This document shows, piece after piece, positions 1 to 5,527 of a stretch of 5,532 nucleotides of DNA (positions within the stretch are counted from its first letter, which is position 1; each line of letters opens with the position of its first letter). The stretch is taken from NCBI GenBank assembly GCA_016867055.1, contig VGKN01000117.1, positions 1 to 5,532 on the forward strand, in the 5' to 3' direction. Source of the stretch: Candidatus Omnitrophota bacterium (GTDB lineage: Bacteria > Omnitrophota > Koll11 > VGKN01). A program made the translations under genes and the position numbers. Below the pieces are notes generated by a model. That model did not search any database and was not told the origin of the DNA. It worked only from the letters and a program-made list of their open reading frames with translations.

Positions 1-89
1 TTGTCTAACGTCATTTGTTAGTGCGAATTAGACCCTTGACATTTTCTGAAGTCAATTTGATTTAAAATGTCAAGGGTAAATTCAGACAA
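1..89. repeat. Inverted duplication with one interrupted arm, downstream of groEL
   Basis: The right arm read on the minus strand (89 to 64) is TTGTCT, then GAATTT, then ACCCTTGACATTTT. The left arm on the plus strand (1-45) is TTGTCT, an 18-nt insert (7-24), GAATTAG, then the same ACCCTTGACATTTT. The inner 14 bp (32-45 with 64-77) pair perfectly around an 18-nt loop. The outer GAATT and TTGTCT blocks also pair (25-29 with 79-83; 1-6 with 84-89). The insert can itself fold, CTAAC (5-9) with GTTAG (17-21). It could be an extended terminator, a MITE-like element, or the end of a mobile element cut by the window edge. No transposase is visible, so its nature is unresolved. Confidence 0.6.
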
Positions 90-120
90 ACAACTTACGT
101 CATTTCATTCCGTAAGTTGT
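90..120 (-). terminator. Probable terminator hairpin of the groESL operon
   Basis: A perfect 10-bp stem, ACAACTTACG (90-99) with CGTAAGTTGT (111-120), encloses an 11-nt loop and begins 8 nt after the groEL stop codon. In the direction of transcription it is followed by TTGTCTGAATTT, which is only a weak U-tract. It is placed where an intrinsic terminator is expected, and the larger inverted repeat at 1-89 follows directly and may reinforce it. Because the U-run is poor, it could instead be an mRNA 3'-end stabiliser or processing hairpin. Confidence 0.55.
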
Positions 121-128
121 GTCTTCAT

Positions 129-1857
<1,729 letters not shown>

Positions 1858-1864
1858 CAAGTTT

Positions 1865-2152
1865 TTATTTTATTATCGCCAGGATATCCTCTTCCCTTAT
1901 TAAAAGATAATCCTCTCCATTATGCTTAACCTCTGTGCCAGAATATTTGCCAAATAAGATCTTATCTCCTTCCTTAACCTCCAAGGGCTTTACAGTCCCA
2001 TCCTCCAATACCCTTCCTTTCCCGGTTGCAATGACTTTACCTTGTTGAGGTCTTTCCTTTGCAGCATCAGGAAGGATTATACCGCCTTTAGATTTATTTT
2101 CTGCTTCCTCAATTTTTATAAGGACTCTATCTCCTATGGGTTTTATTGCCAT
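1865..2152 (-). CDS. groES: Co-chaperonin GroES (Hsp10)
   Basis: Encodes the lid subunit that forms a heptameric cap on GroEL and closes the folding chamber in the cytoplasm. The 95 residues are full length for the family. The N-terminus reads [10 protein letters not shown], followed by the mobile loop with GGIILPD at 23-29; its hydrophobic I25-I26-L27 tripeptide docks on the GroEL apical domain. The central roof/beta-barrel segment (GRVLEDG, VKEGD) and the terminal EDILAII are conserved. The start is supported by GGAGGT (plus coordinates 2159-2164), 6 nt upstream of ATG. It is the first gene after the CIRCE promoter and precedes groEL, the standard order. The stop is TAA. Confidence 0.99.
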   Translation of the reverse strand: MAIKPIGDRVLIKIEEAENKSKGGIILPDAAKERPQQGKVIATGKGRVLEDGTVKPLEVKEGDKILFGKYSGTEVKHNGEDYLLIREEDILAIIK

Positions 2153-2200
2153 ACCTTCACCTCCGTTCTTACTTTATCTACGCCCATTTTCCAAAGAATT

Positions 2201-2227
2201 TTAGCACTCTATATTTTAGAGTGCTAA
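2201..2227 (-). promoter_or_regulatory. CIRCE operator (HrcA binding site)
   Basis: TTAGCACTC (2201-2209), a 9-nt spacer, then GAGTGCTAA (2219-2227): an exact match to the CIRCE consensus with perfectly complementary arms. It sits directly downstream of the -10 box and about 50 nt before the groES start codon, so bound HrcA would cover the transcription start. In known systems HrcA represses groESL until heat or misfolded protein titrates GroEL. No hrcA gene lies in this window. Confidence 0.98.
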
Positions 2228-2256
2228 ATTATAGAAACAATAAGTCAAAAAATCAA
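2228..2256 (-). promoter_or_regulatory. Sigma70-type promoter of groESL
   Basis: On the minus strand there is TTGATT (2256-2251) as -35, a 17-nt spacer, and a consensus TATAAT (2233-2228) as -10. The expected start of transcription falls near 2220, inside the CIRCE element. The alternative -35 TTGACT nearer the -10 would leave only 9 nt and is not used. A vegetative promoter under HrcA control fits the family; no sigma32-type promoter is needed. Confidence 0.88.
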
Positions 2257-2311
2257 TGTCTAATTTTGGGTTAATTTGGCAATATTTCTGCCATTTTTTG
2301 GGATTTTTCTC

Positions 2312-3076
2312 TTATTTTTTGCTTTTTTTGAATTTTTTTAGATTTTTTTCAAGGCTGTAGTAGATAAGGTTTAGCCCTTGTAAAGTCAAATCCTTATCCA
2401 CTTCGTCAATAGAACTGCAAAATCTTGCAATGAGATCTGCATTTCCGCCTGTCGCAATAACAATAGCCTTTTTAAGTTCTATCCTTAGTTTTTTTATCAA
2501 TCCATCTGTAAGAGCGCTAATTCCATACACAGCGCCACTTCTCATACTATTAACAGTATCCCTACCAATAAGGGATTCAGGTGCTTTTAAGGTTATCTTT
2601 GGAAGTAGCGCTGCCTTTTTTGAAAGCGCCTCTAAGGAAAGCTCTAAGCCGGGAACAATTATACCTCCAATATATTCTGCCTTAGCTGAAATCACATCAA
2701 ATGTTATAGCGGTTCCAAAATCAACGCATATAGCAGGGTATCCATAGAGTTCAACGCAAGCATACGCGTTTACAAGTCTGTCTGAGCCTACCTTTGAAGG
2801 CCTACGATAGAGATTCTTTATAGGCACCTTAAGATTCTTTCCTATAATATAGGGTGATTTCTTTAGAAGGCTTCTTAAATCCTTTTCCAAAACCCTGGTT
2901 ATAATCGGCACGACAGAGCAGACTATAGCATCGTCTATGACTAAGTTGTCTAAATTCTTTCTTAGTTTTTTAAGGTTATAGGAGTTTGTGGGGATTTTGA
3001 AATTTTTTATGAGTCTATATTTTGCAAATACACCAAAGGTTATGTTGGTGTTACCGATATCAATGGCTAATAACAT
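2312..3076 (-). CDS. coaX: Type III pantothenate kinase (CoaX)
   Basis: Catalyses ATP-dependent phosphorylation of pantothenate, the first committed step of coenzyme A synthesis, in the cytoplasm. CoaX belongs to the ASKHA/actin-like kinase fold, usually needs a monovalent cation and is not feedback-inhibited by CoA. The 254 residues are normal length. Visible motifs in order: N-terminal phosphate loop AIDIGNTN (4-11); GSDR (97-100) with the presumed general base D99; VDFGTAITFD (118-127); GGIIVPG (137-143); GRDTVNSMRSG (171-181); ATGGNA (208-213). The C-terminus is a Lys-rich tail. The start is supported by AGGAAA about 8 nt upstream of ATG. It lies 159 nt upstream of groES, separated by that gene's own promoter, so read-through is possible but not required. 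No strong promoter or terminator of its own is evident. The stop is TAA. Confidence 0.96.
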   Translation of the reverse strand: MLLAIDIGNTNITFGVFAKYRLIKNFKIPTNSYNLKKLRKNLDNLVIDDAIVCSVVPIITRVLEKDLRSLLKKSPYIIGKNLKVPIKNLYRRPSKVGSDRLVNAYACVELYGYPAICVDFGTAITFDVISAKAEYIGGIIVPGLELSLEALSKKAALLPKITLKAPESLIGRDTVNSMRSGAVYGISALTDGLIKKLRIELKKAIVIATGGNADLIARFCSSIDEVDKDLTLQGLNLIYYSLEKNLKKFKKSKK

Positions 3077-3107
3077 TTTTGTTTCCTAATAAGAATCTCT
3101 CGGGGTG

Positions 3108-3133
3108 AAATGGAGTTACTTAAACCGTTCCTT
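3108..3133. repeat. Intergenic motif, copy A (upstream of coaX)
   Basis: The plus-strand segment AAATGGA-GTTACTTAA followed by a degenerate stretch ending TCCTT closely resembles 4572-4596 (AAATGGA-TTACTTAA ... CTCCTT); one base is inserted. Both copies lie about 40-55 nt upstream of a minus-strand start codon (coaX here, the TPR gene there). This could be a dispersed repeat or a shared leader element. Similarity was judged by eye over about 25 nt. Copy A also overlaps the displaced tail of the membrane-protein gene. Confidence 0.45.
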
Positions 3134-3190
3134 GTTTTTCCTCATTATAAGTAACAACAAAGCTAAAAATGCTGGAATTAAATCGAGGGC
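3116..3190 (-). pseudogene. Out-of-frame C-terminal helix of the small membrane protein
   Basis: Read one base back from the upstream gene's frame (-1 relative to it), the minus strand from 3190 encodes ALDLIPAFLALLLLIM and then a basic tail MRKNKERFK with TAA at 3118-3116. This is a typical last transmembrane helix followed by a positive cytoplasmic end. It completes the short hydrophobic end (IIGALIIL) of the gene at 3178-3528. The join lies near the GCCC at 3190-3187. It is most simply a 1-nt loss or 2-nt gain, or an assembly error. No canonical slippery heptamer is present, so programmed frameshifting is unlikely. Confidence 0.65.
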
Positions 3191-3528
3191 AAAATTATCA
3201 AAGCTCCTATTATTTTGGGGGATGCTTTCATTATAATGGGTATTGAAGAATATAACCAATAGTACACTCCTATCACAAACACGCAAAAAGACAAATAAAA
3301 CAGGTTTCCTTTTGATAAAATTTTTGCAGGCGAAATCAAAAATATGGCGTAAATCAAAAATGGCAACGAACGAAAAAATGCGTCTATTCTTGTTGGAAAA
3401 GGAGGTCCGGATTTTGCAAAGCCGGGTCTAATAATTCCTATCGTATGAGTAACAAACAAGGAAATCCCAAAAATGACAACATACGCCCTAAATATAAATT
3501 CGAATATTTGAATCCAGTGCTTTCTCAT
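3178..3528 (-). CDS. Small multi-spanning membrane protein of unknown function (likely frameshifted)
   Basis: I do not recognise this family. The 116-residue product is strongly hydrophobic. A helix lies at about 10-33 (from FIFRAYVVIF), another at about 50-68 (FFRSLPFLIYAIFLI), a third at about 75-99 (LFYLSFCVFVIGVYYW), and a truncated fourth from about 105 ending at LPSI. Loops contain a Pro/Gly-rich stretch (RPGFAKSGPPFPTR). The start is convincing: AAGGAG lies 8 nt upstream of ATG. The reading frame stops inside the fourth hydrophobic segment, and the -1 frame continues it with a full helix and Lys/Arg tail to 3116, giving about 137 residues. The gene is therefore probably an inner-membrane protein damaged by an indel. 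It precedes coaX by about 100 nt and follows a TPR gene; no functional link is evident. Confidence 0.72.
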   Translation of the reverse strand: MRKHWIQIFEFIFRAYVVIFGISLFVTHTIGIIRPGFAKSGPPFPTRIDAFFRSLPFLIYAIFLISPAKILSKGNLFYLSFCVFVIGVYYWLYSSIPIIMKASPKIIGALIILPSI

Positions 3529-3540
3529 CTAAACTACTCC

Positions 3541-3617
3541 TTTATCCTTTGCTTTGCTCGGGATCCCGCTCGCCAAAGGCTCGCTTCACTTTGGGACGGG
3601 TGTGGGGTAGATAATTA
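3541..3617. repeat. GC-rich hairpin-forming intergenic element
   Basis: This intergenic stretch is much richer in G and C than its surroundings. It contains the perfect palindrome CGGGATCCCG (3559-3568). CCAAAG (3573-3578) can pair with CTTTGG (3589-3594) around a 10-nt loop, backed by CCCG (3565-3568) with CGGG (3597-3600). Its right part, ACTTTGGGACGGGTGTGGGGTA, is similar to ACTTTGGGGCGGATGAGGTA at 4598-4617, suggesting a dispersed repeat family. It lies between two minus-strand genes and could act as a terminator-like barrier, but no U-tract follows. Confidence 0.5.
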
Positions 3618-3650
3618 AGCAATAAAGTAAAACAATAACAGTAGCTGATT

Positions 3651-3905
3651 CTATTTACGCTGTTTTAATTTTTTAATCCACTTCTCTCTGGTCAAATAAA
3701 TTATCTCATCGATATCTTTTATTTTCTCCCAAGTTAAAACTGCATCATTATAACGTTCCAAGGCACAGTAAATACCACCTAGCATATGAAGAACTTGAGG
3801 GTTTTGTGGATTATCTTCTAAAAAGGATTCTAATAATTTTGCAGCCTTACCATACATTTTTTGGTCGCCATATAACTTTGCCAAATACACATATGGCCCA
3901 TAGAA
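3651..3905 (-). pseudogene. Detached C-terminal TPR segment of the upstream TPR protein
   Basis: In the same frame as the gene ending at 3906 and separated from it only by a TAA, this stretch encodes 84 residues beginning FYGPYVYLAKLYGDQ. It includes one complete TPR unit (KAAKLLESFLEDNP) and most of another (VLHMLGGIYCALERYNDAVLTW), then a basic end (REKWIKKLKQRK) and a TAG stop. The Asn-Pro pairs before and after the stop are exactly 34 codons apart, the TPR period, so no bases were gained or lost. A GTG at 3890 is the only candidate restart and lacks a Shine-Dalgarno. This is best read as the lost C-terminus of one 291-residue protein. Confidence 0.75.
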
Positions 3906-4526
3906 TTACGGATTTAATGAGACGGCTTTCTCAAGAGTAATCGTAGCCTTATCAACCAAGCCATCTGTCAGATATTTCTGTCCTTCCATTAATAAATCAA
4001 AGGCTGCGATATCTTCTTTATTTTTTAATGTCTTGTCTACCATTGTTGTGGTACCGTCTTTGCTTATCTCTTTTAACGACATACCCCTTGATTGAACAAT
4101 ATAGCCCTCAAGTTCTTTAGCTATTTCAAAATCTAAGTCCCATAAAACATTTAGCTGAGAAATAGCACCTTTCCAATCCTTCTGTTCTATACATATAAGA
4201 CCGAGATCGCGACGATAAGAAGTCCAATTCGGAGCTAATAAGATAGCTTTTTCCATCTCCTCAATAATCGCCTTCGGTTCTATCCCCAATATTCTATAAC
4301 AACCAGCCAAATCATGATGTGCTTCGGCTAAATCAGGATATAACTGGATGGCCTTTTTAAATTTCGTTATTGCTAACTTACAATTACCATTCTGAGCAAA
4401 ATCTAATCCTTCTTGGTATATCTTTTTTGCCTCATCTAAATTGCCACTTTCTAAATTTTGGCATATCCCTGTTGAAATAGATAGATTTAAAATAACTATA
4501 CTGGATAATAAAAATCTCGTGACCAT
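3906..4526 (-). CDS. Exported TPR-repeat protein, truncated by an in-frame stop
   Basis: The 206-residue product starts with a signal peptide (MVTRF, then hydrophobic LLSSIVILNLSI, ending near STGIC at 18-22). It then carries tetratricopeptide repeats, helical hairpins that bind partner proteins. Clear units lie at about 33-66 (ending KKAIQLYP), about 67-101 (ending EKAILLAP), about 102-135 (DLGLICIEQKDWKGAISQL) and about 173-206 (LLMEGQKYLTDG to LEKAVSLNP). The Cys at 22 is preceded by Ile, so this is not a good lipobox; export by signal peptidase I is likelier. The start has an AAGG 6 nt upstream plus a stronger AAAGGAGG further out at 13 nt. The TAA at 3908-3906 interrupts a repeat, and 84 more residues follow in frame, so the intact gene would encode 291 residues. 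Partner and process are unknown. Confidence 0.8.
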   Translation of the reverse strand: MVTRFLLSSIVILNLSISTGICQNLESGNLDEAKKIYQEGLDFAQNGNCKLAITKFKKAIQLYPDLAEAHHDLAGCYRILGIEPKAIIEEMEKAILLAPNWTSYRRDLGLICIEQKDWKGAISQLNVLWDLDFEIAKELEGYIVQSRGMSLKEISKDGTTTMVDKTLKNKEDIAAFDLLMEGQKYLTDGLVDKATITLEKAVSLNP

Positions 4527-4571
4527 CTTAAGCCTTTTTCCTCCTTTCCAAATTACGCCACTTTCATTTCA

Positions 4572-4617
4572 AAATGGATTACTTAACTTGCTCCTTTACT
4601 TTGGGGCGGATGAGGTA
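4572..4617. repeat. Intergenic motif, copy B (upstream of the TPR gene)
   Basis: The left part (4572-4596) resembles copy A at 3108-3133. The right part (4598-4617) resembles the right end of the GC-rich element at 3541-3617. This stretch therefore looks like a composite of the two, or they are fragments of one longer repeat represented here most completely. It lies between the TPR gene start and the TPR relic. Confidence 0.45.
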
Positions 4618-4618
4618 T

Positions 4619-4921
4619 CTATTTTTCTCTTCCTGAGGCTTCCCTTAGTTTTTCAAGAAATTGAGGATGGATTTTCAATCCCAATATCTCTGCTTTATGC
4701 ACATCTTCCCAGGCTCTATTGTATTCTTTTTTACGAAAATATGATACCGCTCGGTTATTATAGGCTTTGGCATAGTTAGAATCAATTTCTATTGCCTTGT
4801 TGAATCATAGACGCTTTACAAAACCAATTGAAATATATAATCTTACAAAACAATTATAGCCTTGGGCTTCAATGGGATTTATTTTATAAACCAATCTGCC
4901 ATATAACCTTAAGTAAAGCGT
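4619..4921 (-). pseudogene. Degraded TPR-protein relic (C-terminal part, no start codon)
   Basis: Minus-strand translation from 4804 to a TAG at 4621-4619 gives 61 residues beginning FNKAIEIDSNYAKAYNNRAVSYF. This is a textbook TPR unit and the start of another, with a charged C-terminus (LEKLREASGREK). Directly upstream in the same frame is a TGA (4807-4805), preceded by 38 open codons containing VYKINPIEAQGYN and LYISIG, again TPR-like. The two repeat landmarks (INP and IDS) are 32 codons apart instead of 34, so small indels as well as the stop have accumulated. No start codon or ribosome site precedes it. It may be a remnant of a paralogue of the downstream TPR gene. Sequence past 4921 is unrelated tandem repeat. 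Confidence 0.72.
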
Positions 4922-4924
4922 CTA
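4808..4924. repeat. 12-bp inverted repeat flanking part of the TPR relic
   Basis: TAGACGCTTTAC (4808-4819) is the exact reverse complement of GTAAAGCGTCTA (4913-4924). Allowing a 1-nt difference, the match extends outward to GAAT on each side (about 16 bp in total). The enclosed 93 nt read as TPR-like protein, so this is probably not a classical MITE. The same GTAGACG word recurs in the adjoining tandem repeat, suggesting a local template-switch or inverted-duplication event. Confidence 0.6.
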
Positions 4925-4966
4925 CATTCCTACATTCCTTTCGTCTACATTCCTTTACATTCCTTA
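4919..4966. repeat. Short tandem repeat (two ~24-nt units, four TACATTCC words)
   Basis: Unit one (4919-4941) and unit two (4942-4966) both begin CGTCTACATTCC and continue with a second TACATTCC and a TTT or TTA end. TACATTCC occurs at 4923, 4931, 4946 and 4956. The repeat abuts the truncated nucleotidyltransferase fragment on one side and the TPR relic on the other, so it marks a rearrangement junction. There are too few units and no spacer structure for a CRISPR array. Confidence 0.8.
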
Positions 4967-5075
4967 ATCAGAATCGCGACTAAACTCAGCCGCTCCATAG
5001 ATAATGCAAGCTTGGCCGCCGATTAAAAGATTCTTAACTTTATATTTCTTGAAAGTAGAAAGGACTTTGAGGATC
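4964..5075 (-). pseudogene. Nucleotidyltransferase-fold fragment, cut off at the DxD motif
   Basis: The minus-strand frame ends FKKYKVKNLLIGGQ, then ACIIYGAAEFSRDSD and TAA. The combination IGGQA, a short helix, and SRDSD matches the start of the polymerase-beta-like nucleotidyltransferase fold seen in AbiEii/DUF6036/MNT-type proteins, where GG and DxD bind NTP and metal. Everything after DxD is missing; the stop codon lies inside the tandem repeat. The open frame extends upstream to 5185, but its earlier part is the shadow of the overlapping small-protein frame. The genuine part starts somewhere near 5075-5053 and has no start codon of its own. It is non-functional as an enzyme. The family assignment rests on about 30 residues. 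Confidence 0.6.
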
Positions 5076-5228
5076 GGGTTCGGGATCAAGTTTTCCTCCC
5101 AAGGCAAGATAAAGTTGCCACAATTTTGAAGTCTGGCGTATTCTTTGGGCTGGTGTAAGATAAAGCCACTCTGTCTCTTCGTCAAAAAATTTAATCTTTT
5201 TGGCTCGATTAAATCTTTTAGTCTTCAT
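5040..5228 (-). CDS. Small protein of unknown function, probably truncated at its C-terminus
   Basis: The 62-residue product runs from ATG at 5228 (MKTKRFNRAKK). A basic N-terminus is followed by EETEWLYLTPAQRIRQ, LWQLYLALGGKLDPEPDPQ and SPFYFQEI. The composition (Trp/Tyr/Leu helix, then a DPEPDPQSP turn) looks like real protein. My impression is that similar small open frames precede nucleotidyltransferase genes in other bacteria, but I cannot verify this. A GTG at 5231 is an alternative start. No Shine-Dalgarno is visible; a promoter places the transcript start almost at the ATG, so translation could be leaderless. The C-terminus overlaps a different-frame fragment of a nucleotidyltransferase, as expected if a deletion fused two adjacent genes. 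It is more likely a relic than a working gene. Confidence 0.5.
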   Translation of the reverse strand: MKTKRFNRAKKIKFFDEETEWLYLTPAQRIRQTSKLWQLYLALGGKLDPEPDPQSPFYFQEI

Positions 5229-5236
5229 CACAAAAA

Positions 5237-5264
5237 ATTATATCATAATTTATGAGGTTTGCAA
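5237..5264 (-). promoter_or_regulatory. Putative sigma70 promoter with a palindrome over the -35
   Basis: On the minus strand there is TTGCAA (5264-5259), a 16-nt spacer, and consensus TATAAT (5242-5237). The predicted start near 5230 is within a few bases of the ATG at 5228 and the GTG at 5231. The -35 lies inside a 10-bp palindrome GTTTGCAAAC (5257-5266), which could be an operator or chance. It is the only plausible promoter for the small-protein fragment. Confidence 0.5.
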
Positions 5265-5359
5265 ACAACTCCCCATTTTTTATTAGGAAGCACTACTTCT
5301 TTTTACTTTTTATTCGCTAATCCCCTAAGGGAACTGTATGCTCTGAGCAAAAGAAACGG

Positions 5360-5479
5360 TGTTATTTTTAAGCGAATCTCGGAACCTTGCTTTCTCTCGG
5401 ACATCGGAGGAACCATCAAACCAAGGATGGGCAAGGCTTGTAGAAACGATAAAAATGTTATCTTTGTGTAAAAATAACA
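5360..5479. repeat. Nested inverted repeats resembling a multibranched fold
   Basis: TGTTATTTTTA (5360-5370) pairs with TAAAAATAACA (5469-5479), a perfect 11-bp closing stem. Inside, CCTTGC (5385-5390) pairs with GCAAGG (5431-5436) and encloses CCATC (5413-5417) with GATGG (5426-5430), which abuts GCAAGG so the two could stack. A second branch is GATAA (5448-5452) with TTATC (5458-5462). The arrangement is fully nested. It may be a structured RNA on either strand or the palindromic remains of a transposable element. I do not recognise a known RNA family. Confidence 0.4.
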
Positions 5480-5489
5480 GAACCCCTCG

Positions 5490-5527
5490 CCTTGCATCTA
5501 CTCTTGCAAGGGGACGTCCTCCCTTGC
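5490..5527. repeat. Two mutually exclusive hairpins sharing a middle strand
   Basis: CCTTGCA (5490-5496) pairs with TGCAAGG (5505-5511) around an 8-nt loop. The same middle block, GCAAGGG (5506-5512), pairs instead with CCCTTGC (5521-5527), again around 8 nt, with the palindrome GGACGTCC (5512-5519) overlapping the second hairpin. Such alternating stems occur in attenuators and also in the subterminal palindromes of IS200/IS605- or RAYT-type elements. No transposase is visible before the window ends. Confidence 0.45.

Noticed and set aside
36..68. Plus-strand promoter using TTGACA at 36-41
   Set aside because: At 17-nt spacing the -10 would be GATTTA; the better TAAAAT needs a 21-nt spacer. 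The hexamer is part of the inverted-repeat arm, so it appears on both strands by symmetry.
2277..2300. Terminator for coaX at TGGCA/TGCCA (2277-2281 with 2289-2293)
   Set aside because: Only a 5-bp stem, and the T-run follows it on the plus strand, the wrong side for coaX transcription.
2042..2747. Plus-strand open frames opposite groES and coaX
   Set aside because: Antisense to confidently identified genes; the products are low-complexity hydrophobic translations without known motifs.
3185..3200. Programmed -1 frameshift in the membrane-protein gene
   Set aside because: The bases A-ATT-TTG-CCC do not form an X-XXY-YYZ slippery heptamer.
3651..3890. Independent 79-residue gene starting at GTG 3890
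   Set aside because: No Shine-Dalgarno; it begins in the middle of a TPR helix and is in frame with the gene upstream across a single stop, so it is that gene's severed end.
4460..4526. Lipoprotein signal at Cys22 of the TPR protein
   Set aside because: The residue before Cys is Ile, not Gly/Ala/Ser as required by a lipobox.
4919..4966. CRISPR array
   Set aside because: Only two units of about 24 nt without spacers, and no cas genes.
5259..5497. Overlapping plus (5259-5471) and minus (5303-5497) open frames as genes
   Set aside because: They are mutually antisense, lack Shine-Dalgarno sites, show no recognisable domain, and the region is dominated by inverted repeats.
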